A stretch of DNA of 64,000 nucleotides from Gammaproteobacteria bacterium HGW-Gammaproteobacteria-1 (GCA_002840095.1 PGZL01000005.1:310001-374000); one strand, 5' to 3'; positions 17,544 through 26,650 are shown, counted from the stretch's first letter. The notes: a model not told the origin generated them from the letters alone. Program-made: numbers and translations.

Positions 17544-18476
17544 TCAGCTCAGGGCCGCCAGCGTCTCGTCCAGACTGGCGGTGTCGACGATGGCGTAGGT
17601 TTTCATATCCTTGACGATGCGCTTGTTGAGTCCGACCAGCACCTTGCCGGGGCCGCACTCGACCAGGGTGTCCACCCCGTCGGCAGCCATCTTCTGCACG
17701 GTCTCGACCCAGCGCACCGGTTTGTACAGCTGCCGCGCCAGGGCCTGACGCATGGCATCGGCGTCGGCTGCGACCATCACATCAACGTTGTTGATTACCG
17801 GGATTTGCGGTGCCTGCAGGGTGATGCCGGCCAGACGCTGCGCCAGCCTGTCGGCCGCGGGCTGCATCAGCGCGCAGTGGGACGGCACGCTCACCGGCAG
17901 CGGCAGCGCGCGCTTGGCGCCCATGGCCTTGGCCGCTTCCATGGCGCGCTCCACCGCAGCCGCGTGGCCGGCGATGACCACCTGGCCCGGAGAATTGAAA
18001 TTGACGGCAGAGACCACCTGACCCTGCGCCGCACCGGCACAGGCCTCGACCACCTGGGCATCCTCCAGGCCGAGGATCGCCGCCATGGCGCCGGTGCCGG
18101 CGGGAACGGCCTCCTGCATGTAGCGGCCGCGGTCGGCCACCAGGGCCACGCCATCGGCAAATGACAGGGCACCGGCACAGACCAGTGCGGTGTATTCGCC
18201 CAGGCTGTGACCGGCCATGACCGCCGGCTGAGCGCCGCCCTTCTGCTGCCACACGCGCCAGGCGGCAACGCCTGCGGTCAGCATGGCGGGCTGGGTGATA
18301 TGGGTCTGGTTCAGTTCGTCGGCCGGGCCGTTCTGGGTCAGCTGCCACAGATCGTAACCGAGCACGGCTGAGGCCTCGGCGAAGGTGGCGCGCACGACAT
18401 CGTGGGCGGCACCGAGATCGGACAGCATGCCGACGGCCTGGGAACCCTGGCCGGGAAAGACAAAGGCTAAAGACAT
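17544..18476 (-). CDS. fabD: Malonyl-CoA--ACP transacylase
   Basis: Transfers malonyl groups from CoA to ACP. The 310-residue protein begins MSLAFVFPGQGSQAVGM, with the nucleophilic serine in MAGHSLGEYTALV (about residue 92), the substrate arginine a little later (VADRGRYMQEAVP), and the catalytic His in SVPSHCALMQ. It lies 12 bp upstream of fabG. Confidence 0.97.
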   Translation of the reverse strand: MSLAFVFPGQGSQAVGMLSDLGAAHDVVRATFAEASAVLGYDLWQLTQNGPADELNQTHITQPAMLTAGVAAWRVWQQKGGAQPAVMAGHSLGEYTALVCAGALSFADGVALVADRGRYMQEAVPAGTGAMAAILGLEDAQVVEACAGAAQGQVVSAVNFNSPGQVVIAGHAAAVERAMEAAKAMGAKRALPLPVSVPSHCALMQPAADRLAQRLAGITLQAPQIPVINNVDVMVAADADAMRQALARQLYKPVRWVETVQKMAADGVDTLVECGPGKVLVGLNKRIVKDMKTYAIVDTASLDETLAALS

Positions 18477-18517
18477 GAAATCCCCCAGACGTTATCTTTT
18501 TCTAAAAAACTCAAAAC

Positions 18518-18570
18518 AGTCCGCAAATAAACGCAAATTCACGCGAATGGAAACCCGGTATTTGCGGACT
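18518..18570. repeat. Inverted repeat with 10-base units between fabH and fabD
   Basis: AGTCCGCAAATA (18518-18529) pairs with TATTTGCGGACT (18559-18570). The interior continues as decamer-like units CGCAAATAAA, CGCAAATTCA, CGCGAATGGA. It fills much of the 112-bp fabH-fabD gap on the operon strand. Confidence 0.7.
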
Positions 18571-18588
18571 TACGTTTTTAACAACGGA

Positions 18589-19551
18589 TTAGTAGCGCAC
18601 CAGGGCCGAGCCCCAGGTGAAGCCGCCGCCGAAGGCCTCCAGCAGCAGGACGTCGCCGCGCTGGATGCGGCCGTCGCGCACTGCGGCGTCCAGGGCCAGC
18701 GGGACCGATGCGGCCGAGGTATTGCCGTGTTCGGCCACCGTCATCACCACGCGGTCCATGGTCATCTTCAGTTTCCTGGCGGTGGCCTGGATGATGCGGG
18801 TGTTGGCCTGATGCGGCACCAGCCAGTCCACCTCGCTCTTGTCCATGTTGTTGGCGGCGAGGGTTTCATCGACGATGCGGCCCAGGGTATTGACCGCCAT
18901 CTTGAATACTTCGTTGCCGCTCATCTCGATATAGGGACCGGACTCCCCCTTGAGGCCTTCCGAAACGCCGCCGCTGGTGGTGAGCAGCGCTTCGTAACTG
19001 CCGTCCGCGTGCATGTGCGTGGAGAGGATGCCGGGCTCGTCGCTGGCCTGCAACACCACCGCGCCGGCGCCGTCGCCGAACAGCACGCAGGTGTTGCGGT
19101 CGGTCCAGTCGACGATGCGCGACAGGGTCTCGGCACCGACCACCAGGGCGTTGCGCACGCCGCCGGCACGAATGAACTTGTCGGCCACGCCCAGGGCATA
19201 GACAAAGCCGGTGCACACTGCCTGAATGTCGAAGGCCGGACAGCCGTGGATATCGAGGCGCTGCTGCAACAGGCAGGCGGTGCTGGGAAATACGCGATCC
19301 GGCGTGGTGGTGGCGACGATGATCAGATCGATTTCGTCGCTGCCGACACCCGCCGCCTGCATTGCCAAACGCGAGGCACGCTCGGCCAGATCACAGGTGG
19401 TCTGGCCGGGTGCAGCGATGTGGCGCTCCTTGATGCCGGTACGATCGGTAATCCACTCGTCTGAGGTGTCGACCATTTTTTCCAGGTCGGCGTTGGTCAA
19501 CACCTTGTCGGGCAGATAACCGCCTGTGCCGATAATGCGTGAATGTTTCAA
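18589..19551 (-). CDS. fabH: Beta-ketoacyl-ACP synthase III
   Basis: Starts fatty-acid synthesis by condensing acetyl-CoA with malonyl-ACP. The 320-residue protein has catalytic Cys in [13 protein letters not shown] (about 112), His in [11 protein letters not shown] (about 247) and Asn in [10 protein letters not shown] (about 277). The start codon is a TTG that overlaps the plsX stop as TTGA, so initiation is probably coupled to plsX. Confidence 0.97.
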   Translation of the reverse strand: MKHSRIIGTGGYLPDKVLTNADLEKMVDTSDEWITDRTGIKERHIAAPGQTTCDLAERASRLAMQAAGVGSDEIDLIIVATTTPDRVFPSTACLLQQRLDIHGCPAFDIQAVCTGFVYALGVADKFIRAGGVRNALVVGAETLSRIVDWTDRNTCVLFGDGAGAVVLQASDEPGILSTHMHADGSYEALLTTSGGVSEGLKGESGPYIEMSGNEVFKMAVNTLGRIVDETLAANNMDKSEVDWLVPHQANTRIIQATARKLKMTMDRVVMTVAEHGNTSAASVPLALDAAVRDGRIQRGDVLLLEAFGGGFTWGSALVRY

Positions 19552-20576
19552 ACCGCGCGCCTTTCTTCCAACAGGGTTGTCAGTTGCTCCCGAATGCGCT
19601 CGGGCACGTTCTTGCGCACCTCCACCACCGCCTCATGAATGGCGCGGGTGTAGGCGAACACGTCGGCGCTGCCGTGGCTCTTGATTACGATGCCGCGCAA
19701 GCCGACCAGGCTGGCGCCATTGTAACTGCGCGGGTCGATACGTGCACGGAAGGCCTTCAGCACCGGCAGGGCCACCAGGCCGGCCAGCCGCGTCAGCAGG
19801 TTGCGTTTGAACTCCTGGCGCATGTAATGGCTGATCATCTTGGCCACGCCCTCGCTCGCCTTGAGCGCCACGTTGCCGATGAAACCGTCGCACACCACCA
19901 CGTCCACGGTGCCCTTGTAGATATCGTCGCCTTCGACGAATCCGACGTAGTTGAGGCCGCTCTGCTGCAGCAGGCGCGACGCCTCCTTCACCTGTTCGTT
20001 GCCCTTGATTTCTTCCTCGCCGATATTGAGCAGGCCGACGCTGGGCGATTCGATGTTGCCCACGGTGTGGGCCAGGACCGAGCCCATGACGGCAAACTCG
20101 TACAGGTTCCCGGCGCCGCTGTCGATGTTGGCGCCCAGGTCGAGCACATAGGACTGGCCGCGGATGGTCGGCAGTGCGGTAAGGATCGCCGGGCGATCGA
20201 TGCCGGGCAGGGTCTTGAGCACGAAGCGCGCCGTGGCCATCAGGGCGCCGGTGTTGCCGGCGCTGACGCAGGCCTGGGCGGCGCCGTCCTTCACCAGGTT
20301 GATGGCGACGCGCATGGAGGAATCTTTCTTGTTGCGCAGGGCATGGGACGGCAGGTCGTCCATGGTCACCGTCTGCGAGGCATGGTGCACGCGCAGGCGC
20401 TCGCCGGCCACCGCGGGGTGACGGCGCAGTTCCGCATCGAGGATATGCTGATCGCCGACCAGAATGATGGAAAGTTCGGGGTGGGACTGAATGGCCTGCA
20501 GGGCGGCAGGGACCACGACGCCGGGGCCATGGTCGCCCCCCATGGCATCGAGCGCGATTGTCGTTGTAGCCGTCAT
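19548..20576 (-). CDS. plsX: Phosphate acyltransferase PlsX
   Basis: Makes acyl-phosphate from acyl-ACP, the donor for PlsY in phospholipid synthesis. The 342-residue protein starts [18 protein letters not shown], and has [10 protein letters not shown] and [11 protein letters not shown] motifs typical of PlsX. It follows rpmF and overlaps fabH by 4 nt. Confidence 0.96.
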   Translation of the reverse strand: MTATTTIALDAMGGDHGPGVVVPAALQAIQSHPELSIILVGDQHILDAELRRHPAVAGERLRVHHASQTVTMDDLPSHALRNKKDSSMRVAINLVKDGAAQACVSAGNTGALMATARFVLKTLPGIDRPAILTALPTIRGQSYVLDLGANIDSGAGNLYEFAVMGSVLAHTVGNIESPSVGLLNIGEEEIKGNEQVKEASRLLQQSGLNYVGFVEGDDIYKGTVDVVVCDGFIGNVALKASEGVAKMISHYMRQEFKRNLLTRLAGLVALPVLKAFRARIDPRSYNGASLVGLRGIVIKSHGSADVFAYTRAIHEAVVEVRKNVPERIREQLTTLLEERRAV

Positions 20577-20614
20577 GAAATTGTGTCAGGGGCAGTGACG
20601 GGCGGGCACGCAAA

Positions 20615-20663
20615 AGCGGCCTCAACGCACCGGATGTGCAGACAACCGGTACGCGAGGCCGCT
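20615..20663 (-). terminator. Hairpin between rpmF and plsX
   Basis: On the minus strand AGCGGCCTC and GAGGCCGCT form a 9-bp stem with an inner ACCGG/CCGGT pairing, followed by TTTTGCG. It lies 22 bp past the rpmF stop and could act as a partial terminator or an RNA processing site that lets rpmF be made in excess over plsX. Confidence 0.55.
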
Positions 20664-20685
20664 CTCACCGTGACAGCGCCTGATC

Positions 20686-20865
20686 TTATTCGCCCTTGAC
20701 GTTCAGAACCTTGCGGCCACGGTAGTAGCCATCGGGGCTGATGTGGTGACGCAGGTGGCTTTCACCGGTGGTCGGTTCGATGGAGATGGCGCCCGCCTTC
20801 AGTGCATCGTGCGAACGGCGCATGTCGCGCTTGGAGCGGGTCTTGCGGTTTTGCTGAACAGCCAT
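20686..20865 (-). CDS. rpmF: 50S ribosomal protein L32
   Basis: Small basic ribosomal protein of 59 residues, [20 protein letters not shown] ... [19 protein letters not shown]. The N-terminal [15 protein letters not shown] and the C-terminal [14 protein letters not shown] are the family hallmarks. The zinc-ligand cysteines found in some L32 proteins are absent, as in E. coli. It lies between yceD and plsX. Confidence 0.97.
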   Translation of the reverse strand: MAVQQNRKTRSKRDMRRSHDALKAGAISIEPTTGESHLRHHISPDGYYRGRKVLNVKGE

Positions 20866-20900
20866 GGTGTTACCTCGTTAAAGAGTCTTGCTTAATGGTA

Positions 20901-21413
20901 TTAATGCTTCAGTCCGGCCAGGACCGCGAACGGATTTTCGCGCGCGCTCCCCGCCTTATTGTCCGTCCCTGCCCCCGTCGCCGCTGGCGCACATTCGCCT
21001 TCCTTGTGGCGCGGCACGATGGGCAGCGAAAGAATCAATTCGTCTTCCACAACCTCGCGCAGGAACAGGGGTTCCTCCGCGAAAAACAGCGGTTCGTAGA
21101 TCGCCGGCAGGCGTTCCGCCTGCGCTTCGCTGGTCACGACACCCAGCAGGCGCTCCACCTCGATGCCATGTTGCACCTGTCCGAGACAGCGCTGGCAAAC
21201 CAGGTTAACCTGGGCCCGCAGGCGCATCTTCATGAACGTGCGGCGCTCGGCATCGATCCCGAAGTCCAGTTCCACTTCGACCTCACCGTCCGGTGTCGCC
21301 AGCAGGGGCGCAAAACGCCCCATCTCCGCCAGCGGCATGCGCCCGCGCAGCTGCACGCCGGCGCGGGCCAGACGCAGCGGGTCGATGTGTAAAGGCAGGC
21401 GCTCGTCCGACAT
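20901..21413 (-). CDS. yceD: YceD/DUF177 family protein (23S rRNA accumulation protein)
   Basis: The 170-residue product opens MSDERLPLHIDPLRLA, aligning with E. coli YceD. It has a CQRCLGQ motif (family CxRC), a DELILSLPIVPRH segment and the C-terminal NPFAVLAGLK. In E. coli and plants DUF177 proteins support 23S rRNA accumulation. It is first in the rpmF-plsX-fab operon. The best promoter places the transcription start only a few bases before the ATG. Confidence 0.93.
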   Translation of the reverse strand: MSDERLPLHIDPLRLARAGVQLRGRMPLAEMGRFAPLLATPDGEVEVELDFGIDAERRTFMKMRLRAQVNLVCQRCLGQVQHGIEVERLLGVVTSEAQAERLPAIYEPLFFAEEPLFLREVVEDELILSLPIVPRHKEGECAPAATGAGTDNKAGSARENPFAVLAGLKH

Positions 21414-21422
21414 AAGCCGGGC

Positions 21423-21452
21423 ATATTACTCTGGCGCCCGGCTTTTTGTCAA
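21423..21452 (-). promoter_or_regulatory. Candidate promoter of the yceD-rpmF-fab operon
   Basis: Minus strand: perfect -35 TTGACA (21452-21447), 18-bp spacer, -10 TAATAT (21428-21423). The predicted start is near 21416, three or so bases before the yceD ATG at 21413. GCCGGG and CCCGGC flank the -10 as an inverted repeat. Confidence 0.55.
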
Positions 21453-21516
21453 AAGCATTCCACTCGGAAACTCCTTCTGATTCCGTAGCTTCCGCGGCGG
21501 GGATCACACTTTTGTC

Positions 21517-21545
21517 TTGACAAGACTGGGCGATTTCCCTAAATA
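21517..21545 (+). promoter_or_regulatory. Promoter-like element directly before a strong terminator
   Basis: Perfect -35 TTGACA (21517-21522), 17-bp spacer, -10-like TAAATA (21540-21545). Predicted start near 21552. The following terminator would leave a transcript of only about 35-40 nt. It lies between yceD and the carboxylase genes. Confidence 0.4.
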
Positions 21546-21556
21546 GCATGGGGCAG

Positions 21557-21588
21557 AAAACGGCATATCCCCCTATGCCGTTTTTTTT
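21557..21588 (+). terminator. Strong intrinsic terminator upstream of the biotin carboxylase gene
   Basis: AAAACGGCATA pairs with TATGCCGTTTT (11 bp) around TCCCCC, followed by eight T. No plus-strand gene lies upstream, so it acts on a short leader or small RNA, or attenuates the carboxylase genes. Between it and the GTG at 21718 I see only an extended -10-like TGGTATATA near 21673. Confidence 0.85.
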
Positions 21589-21717
21589 GCCTTTTATTCA
21601 CCCAAGGAGCTGGTGTGTACGCGGACCCTCATTAGGGGGCAGGTACACTAGACCCGGACCGGTCTGCCACACTGGTATATAGGTGAGGGCGGCCCGGGAC
21701 GACAGCGAGAGCCGCCT

Positions 21718-23136
21718 GTGATAAAGAAAATCCTCATCGCCAATCGTGGCGAAATAGCCGTGCGCATCGTCCGCGCCTGCGCCGAGATGGGCATCCGCTC
21801 CGTCGCGGTGTATGCCGAGGCGGACCGCCACGCCCTGCACGTCAAGAAGGCCGACGAGGCGTACAGCCTGGGCCCCGATACCGTCGCCGGCTATCTGAAC
21901 GCCCACCGTCTGGTCAATCTGGCCGTGGCCACCGGCTGCGACGCCCTCCACCCCGGGTATGGCTTTCTCTCGGAAAATCCGGAACTTGCGGACATCTGCA
22001 AGCGCCGCGGCATCATTTTCATCGGTCCTGACGCCGAGGTCATCCGCCGCATGGGCGACAAGACCGCTGCGCGCGAGGCGATGATCGCGGCCGGCGTCCC
22101 GGTCACCCCCGGCTCCGACGGCAATGTGGAGTCCCTGGAACATGCCGTCACCGTGGCCAAGACCCTGGGCTATCCCGTGATGCTCAAGGCCACCTCCGGC
22201 GGCGGCGGCCGCGGCATCCGCCGCTGTGAAACCGAGGACGAACTGCGGCGCAATTTCTCGCGCGTGGTGTCCGAGGCCACCAAGGCCTTCGGCAGTGCCG
22301 AGGTATTCCTGGAGAAGTGCATCGTCAATCCGCGCCACATCGAGGTGCAGATCCTGGCCGACGCCCACGGCAACGTCATCCACCTCAACGAGCGCGACTG
22401 CTCCATCCAGCGCCGCCACCAGAAGCTGATCGAAATTGCGCCCTCCCCCCAGCTCAGCCAGGAACAGCGCGACTACGTCGGCGGATTGGCGGTCAAGGCG
22501 GCGGCGGCGGTGAACTACCGCAATGCCGGCACCGTGGAATTCCTGGTGGACAAGGACGACACCATCTACTTCATGGAAATGAACACCCGCCTGCAGGTGG
22601 AACACTGCGTCACCGAGGAGATCACCGGGGTGGACATCGTGCAGGAACAGATCCGCGTCGCCGCCGGACTGCCCTTGCGCCACGCCGGTCTCACCCTGCG
22701 TCCGCGCGGCTATGCCATGGAATTCCGCATCAACGCCGAGGACCCCAAGAACGGCTTCCTGCCCAGCTTCGGCAAGGTCACCCGCTACTTCGCCCCCGGC
22801 GGCCCCGGCGTGCGCACCGACGGTGCCCTCTATACCGGTTACGAGATCCCGCCCTACTACGACTCCATGTGCGTCAAGCTCATCGTCTGGGCGCCGGACT
22901 GGGAGTCCTTGATCAACCGCGCCCAGCGCGCCCTGCGCGACATCGCGGTATACGGCATCAAGACCACCATTCCTTACTACCAGGAAATCCTCAAGAACGA
23001 GGAATTCCGCAGCGGGCGCTTCGACACCAGCTTCGTCGACGCCCACCCGGAACTGGTGGACTACTCCATCAAACGGCCGCAGCGGGAAATCGCTGCCGCC
23101 ATCGCCGCTTCCATTGTCGCCTCCATGGGGCTTTGA
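21718..23136 (+). CDS. pycA: Biotin carboxylase subunit (two-subunit pyruvate carboxylase A / AccC-like)
   Basis: ATP- and bicarbonate-dependent carboxylation of biotin carried on the partner protein. The GTG at 21718 starts the conserved MIKKILIANRGEIAVRIVRA. The 472-residue ATP-grasp protein shows GYGFLSEN, the glycine-rich loop KATSGGGGRGIRR, EKCIVNPRHIEVQ, and the catalytic EMNTRLQVEH segment. Because the next gene is a carboxyltransferase with a biotin domain and not an accA/B/D gene, I read the pair as pyruvate carboxylase or an oxaloacetate decarboxylase-type enzyme rather than acetyl-CoA carboxylase. Confidence 0.88.
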   Translation: MIKKILIANRGEIAVRIVRACAEMGIRSVAVYAEADRHALHVKKADEAYSLGPDTVAGYLNAHRLVNLAVATGCDALHPGYGFLSENPELADICKRRGIIFIGPDAEVIRRMGDKTAAREAMIAAGVPVTPGSDGNVESLEHAVTVAKTLGYPVMLKATSGGGGRGIRRCETEDELRRNFSRVVSEATKAFGSAEVFLEKCIVNPRHIEVQILADAHGNVIHLNERDCSIQRRHQKLIEIAPSPQLSQEQRDYVGGLAVKAAAAVNYRNAGTVEFLVDKDDTIYFMEMNTRLQVEHCVTEEITGVDIVQEQIRVAAGLPLRHAGLTLRPRGYAMEFRINAEDPKNGFLPSFGKVTRYFAPGGPGVRTDGALYTGYEIPPYYDSMCVKLIVWAPDWESLINRAQRALRDIAVYGIKTTIPYYQEILKNEEFRSGRFDTSFVDAHPELVDYSIKRPQREIAAAIAASIVASMGL

Positions 23137-23171
23137 GCCCCGCCGCGCATCAAACTACGGGAACTGACACA

Positions 23172-24995
23172 ATGCCCAAGGTTCATATCACCGAAACCGT
23201 ACTGCGTGACGGCCACCAGTCGCTGATCGCCACCCGCATGCGCACCGAGGACATGCTGCCCATCTGCCCGAAGCTGGATCAGGTGGGCTACTGGTCGCTG
23301 GAAGTCTGGGGCGGCGCGACCTTCGACGCCTGCCTGCGTTTCCTCAAGGAGGACCCGTGGGAGCGCCTGCGCACTCTGCGCCAGGCCCTGCCCAACACCC
23401 GCCTGCAAATGCTGCTGCGGGGACAGAATCTGCTCGGCTATCGCCACTACTCCGATGACGTGGTGCGGGCCTTTGTCGAGCGCGCGGCCAGCAACGGCAT
23501 CGACGTATTCCGCATCTTCGACGCCCTCAACGACACCCGCAACCTGCGCACCGCCATCGAGGCCGTGAAGCAGAACGGCAAGCACGCCCAGGGCGCCATC
23601 AGCTATACCACCAGCCCGGTGCACGGCATTCCGCAGTTCGCCGCCATGGCGAAGGAAATGGAGGCGATGGGCTGCGACAGCATCGCCATCAAGGACATGG
23701 CCGGCCTGCTCACCCCCAGCGCCACCACTGAACTGGTCGAGGCCCTGGTGGCGACGGTGAAGCTGCCCATTGCCGTGCACAGCCACGCGACCTCCGGGCT
23801 GGCCAGCATGTGCCAGCTCAAGGGAATCGAACACGGCGCGGTGCACATCGACACCGCCATCTCCGCCTTCGCCGGCGGCACCTCGCATCCGCCCACCGAG
23901 TCCATGGTGGCGGCCCTGCGCGGCACCGAATACGACACCGGTCTCGACCTGGCGCTGCTGCAGGAGATCGGCTTCTATTTCCATGACGTGCGCAAGAAGT
24001 ACCACCAGTACGAAAGTGAATACACCGGCATCGACACCCGCGTGCAAATCAACCAGGTGCCGGGCGGCATGATCTCCAACCTGTCCAACCAGTTGCGTGA
24101 ACAGGGCGCGCTGGGGCGCATGAACGAGGTACTGCAGGAGATCCCGCGGGTGCGCGAAGACCTGGGCTACCCGCCGCTGGTCACGCCGACCTCACAGATC
24201 GTCGGTACCCAGGCAGTGCTCAACGTACTCACCGGTGCCCGCTACAAGAACATCACCAACGAAGTGAAGTTCTACCTGCAGGGCCGCTACGGCAAAGCAC
24301 CGGGCAGCGTCAATTCCATGGTGCGCCAGCAGGCCATCGGCAACGAGGAAGTGATCGAATGTCGTCCCGCCGACCTGCTGAAACCGGAGCTGGACAACCT
24401 GCGAGATCAGGCCGGCGCCCTCGCCCACAGCGAGGAAGACGTGCTCACCTTCGCCATGTTCCCCGAAGTGGGACGCGAGTTCCTGGAGCAGCGCGAAAAG
24501 GGCGAACTGAAGCCGGAACCGCTGGAACCCATGCCGAGCGAGAACGGCCACATCAGCGCCGCACCGACGGAGTTCAACGTCACCATGCACGGCGAGACCT
24601 ACCACATCAAGGTCACCGGCACCGGTCACAAGAACCGCCAGCAGCGTCCCTTCTACATCACCGTCGACGGCCAGCCGGAAGAGGTCAACGTCGAGACTCT
24701 CGAAGAGCTGTTCTCCGAGGTGGCCGATGCCGCTCCGGCGAAAGGCGGTAACGGCGGCAGCAAGCGGCCGCGCGCCACCAAGCAGGGCCACGTCACCACC
24801 TCCATGCCTGCGGCCATCGTCGAAGTCATGGTGAAGGTCGGTGACGAGGTCAAGGCCGGCACGCCCCTGCTGGTCACCGAAGCGATGAAGATGGAATCCG
24901 AGATCCAGGCGCCCGTCGCCGGCAAGGTGACGGCGGTGCACGTGGTCAAGGGCGATCGCGTCACGCCGGACGAAGCCCTGGTCGAGATCGAATAA
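23172..24995 (+). CDS. pycB: Carboxyltransferase subunit with C-terminal biotin domain (PycB / OadA-like)
   Basis: Transfers CO2 between carboxybiotin and pyruvate/oxaloacetate. Of 607 residues, the N-terminal half is an HMGL-like barrel: TVLRDGHQSLIATRM with metal-binding Asp, RGQNLLGYRHYSDDVV, and IKDMAGLL with the carbamylated Lys family position. A conserved PYC_OADA domain follows, then a Gly/Ala-Pro-Lys linker, and a biotinyl domain ending with the biotinylated lysine in EAMKMESEIQ. No OadB or OadG pump subunits are nearby, which favours pyruvate carboxylase (anaplerotic). Starts 35 bp after pycA. Confidence 0.88.
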   Translation: MPKVHITETVLRDGHQSLIATRMRTEDMLPICPKLDQVGYWSLEVWGGATFDACLRFLKEDPWERLRTLRQALPNTRLQMLLRGQNLLGYRHYSDDVVRAFVERAASNGIDVFRIFDALNDTRNLRTAIEAVKQNGKHAQGAISYTTSPVHGIPQFAAMAKEMEAMGCDSIAIKDMAGLLTPSATTELVEALVATVKLPIAVHSHATSGLASMCQLKGIEHGAVHIDTAISAFAGGTSHPPTESMVAALRGTEYDTGLDLALLQEIGFYFHDVRKKYHQYESEYTGIDTRVQINQVPGGMISNLSNQLREQGALGRMNEVLQEIPRVREDLGYPPLVTPTSQIVGTQAVLNVLTGARYKNITNEVKFYLQGRYGKAPGSVNSMVRQQAIGNEEVIECRPADLLKPELDNLRDQAGALAHSEEDVLTFAMFPEVGREFLEQREKGELKPEPLEPMPSENGHISAAPTEFNVTMHGETYHIKVTGTGHKNRQQRPFYITVDGQPEEVNVETLEELFSEVADAAPAKGGNGGSKRPRATKQGHVTTSMPAAIVEVMVKVGDEVKAGTPLLVTEAMKMESEIQAPVAGKVTAVHVVKGDRVTPDEALVEIE

Positions 24996-25571
24996 TTGAA
25001 ACTGATCCTAGCCTCCACCTCGCCCTACCGGCGCGAACTGCTGCTCCGGCTCGGTCTCGACTTCGAGGCCGCGGCCCCGGATGTCGACGAGGCGCGGCTA
25101 CCGGGAGAAACGCCCAAGCAGCTGGTGCGCCGGCTGGCGGAAGCCAAGGCCCGCGCCGTGGCCAGGAACCACGCCGATGCGCTGATTATCGGTTCGGATC
25201 AGGTGGCAGTACTCGGCGATCGCATCCTGGGCAAGCCGGGCGATCACCAGACTGCCAGCCAGCAGCTGGCCGCGGCCAGCGGCCGCCGCGTGACCTTCCT
25301 GACCGGCCTGTGCCTGTGCAACGGCAGGACCGGCCAGTGCCAGGTGGATGTGGTGCCCTACACGGTGGAGTTTCGCGCGCTCAACGCCAAACAGATCGAC
25401 AACTACCTGCGCCGCGAACAGCCCTACAACTGCGCCGGCAGCTTCAAGTCGGAAGGACTGGGGATCACCCTGTTCCGCCGCATGGAGGGCGAAGACCCCA
25501 ACGCCCTGATCGGCCTGCCGCTGATCAAACTCATCGACATGCTGGGGGTTGAGGGTGTGAGCGTCTTATAG
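24996..25571 (+). CDS. yceF: Maf-family nucleotide pyrophosphatase (YceF, 7-methyl-GTP type)
   Basis: Hydrolyses modified nucleoside triphosphates. The gene starts with TTG immediately after the pycB stop ([21 protein letters not shown]), giving 191 residues. ASTSPYRR and [10 protein letters not shown] are the Maf active-site motifs, and the C-terminal [15 protein letters not shown] ... [10 protein letters not shown] matches the YceF subfamily rather than YhdE. In E. coli it is the divergent neighbour of yceD; here the carboxylase pair lies between them. Confidence 0.93.
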   Translation: MKLILASTSPYRRELLLRLGLDFEAAAPDVDEARLPGETPKQLVRRLAEAKARAVARNHADALIIGSDQVAVLGDRILGKPGDHQTASQQLAAASGRRVTFLTGLCLCNGRTGQCQVDVVPYTVEFRALNAKQIDNYLRREQPYNCAGSFKSEGLGITLFRRMEGEDPNALIGLPLIKLIDMLGVEGVSVL

Positions 25572-25673
25572 GTTTCGAGTTTGGAACAAATAAAGTTTCG
25601 AGTTTCGGGTTTGTAGTTTCGAAAACCACAACACAATCTTGCCGAAACTCGAAACTCGAAACTCGAAACTGCC
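25571..25673. repeat. Heptamer-built inverted repeat between yceF and sppA (family H copy 2)
   Basis: Left part has units GTTTCGA, GTTTCGG, GTTTGTA, GTTTCGA; right part has CGAAACT four times in tandem (about 25642-25670). The two sides are complementary. The element fills the whole gap between the two convergent genes. Confidence 0.8.
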
Positions 25674-26642
25674 TTATCGAATCTGTCCCATCCCCAGGGC
25701 CGTGCCCAGGCTGTTTGCCATTGCCGCCCCCAGGCTGGCGGCGAGGCGTTCGAAATAGCGCGGGCGCGGCGTGAAGTCCACGATGTTCTCGGCGCCGATG
25801 ACGTCGCGCGCCACCTGGCTGGCACTGGCCAGACCGTCCACCAATCCCAGCGCCATACCCTGCTCCCCGGTCCACACCAGGCCGCTGAACAACTGCGGGT
25901 CTTCCTTCAGGCGCTCGCCGCGTCCTTGTTTAACCGCCGTGATGAACTGCTGGTGGATGTCGCCCAGCAGGCTCTTGATGTGCTCCACGTCCTCGGGGCG
26001 CGACGGCGAGAAGGGATCGAGAAAGCCCTTGTGCTCGCCGGCGGTGAGCAGGCGACGCTCCACCCCCAGCTTGTCCATGGTGCCGACGAAACCGAAGCCG
26101 TTCATCAACACGCCGATGGAGCCGACCACGCTGGCCTTGTTGGCATAGATGGAATCCGCCGCGGCGGCAATGTAGTAGCCGCCGGAGGCGCACATGTCGC
26201 TCACCACGGCATACAGGGGAATGGCCGGATGCTTTTCGCGCAGCCGCTTGATCTCGTCGTAGACGTAGCCGGACTGCACGGGGCTGCCGCCGGGACTGTT
26301 GATGCGCAGAATGACGCCGACGGTATTCTTGTCGGCAAAGGCATTGCGCAGCCCGGTGACGATATTGTCGGCGCTGGCGTCGGTGCCGTCGGCGATGACG
26401 CCCTTGACCTCGACCAGCGCAGTGTGGCGGCCGATGGAAACACTGCCGCCGCCCAGTTGGTCCGGCAACATCAGCAGCAGCAGGGTAAACAGGTAAACGA
26501 ACAGCAGGGACTTGAACACGATGCTCCAGCGTCGCGCGCGGCGCTGCTCGTTGAGCGAGGCAAAAGCCAGCCGGTTGACCAGCTCACGCTCCCAGGCGGG
26601 ATCACTTCCGTTCGTCTTTTGTTCAGTCGGTTCCATCGTCAT
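25674..26642 (-). CDS. sppA: S49 family peptidase (SppA-like signal peptide peptidase)
   Basis: Membrane serine peptidase that degrades cleaved signal peptides. I start it at the ATG at 26642 (MTMEPTEQKTN), with AGGA 4 nt upstream; an in-frame TTG at 26657 lies inside a heptamer repeat. Of 322 residues, one transmembrane helix (about 40-62) precedes the S49 domain: NSPGGSPVQ, catalytic Ser in SDMCASGGYYIA, and Lys/Gly region KASVVGSIGVLMNGFGF. This is the short, single-domain form. The gene is bordered by heptamer repeats on both sides. Confidence 0.92.
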   Translation of the reverse strand: MTMEPTEQKTNGSDPAWERELVNRLAFASLNEQRRARRWSIVFKSLLFVYLFTLLLLMLPDQLGGGSVSIGRHTALVEVKGVIADGTDASADNIVTGLRNAFADKNTVGVILRINSPGGSPVQSGYVYDEIKRLREKHPAIPLYAVVSDMCASGGYYIAAAADSIYANKASVVGSIGVLMNGFGFVGTMDKLGVERRLLTAGEHKGFLDPFSPSRPEDVEHIKSLLGDIHQQFITAVKQGRGERLKEDPQLFSGLVWTGEQGMALGLVDGLASASQVARDVIGAENIVDFTPRPRYFERLAASLGAAMANSLGTALGMGQIR

Positions 26643-26650
26643 GCGGTCCT

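Noticed and set aside
21511-21526. A LexA-type or other operator in TTGTCTTGACAAGAC
   Set aside because: The symmetry is short, overlaps the -35 TTGACA, and does not match CTGT-N8-ACAG.
21718-24995. A sodium-pumping oxaloacetate decarboxylase
   Set aside because: No membrane beta or gamma subunit genes adjoin the pair, and a biotin carboxylase subunit precedes it, which fits two-subunit pyruvate carboxylase better. The call rests on context only.
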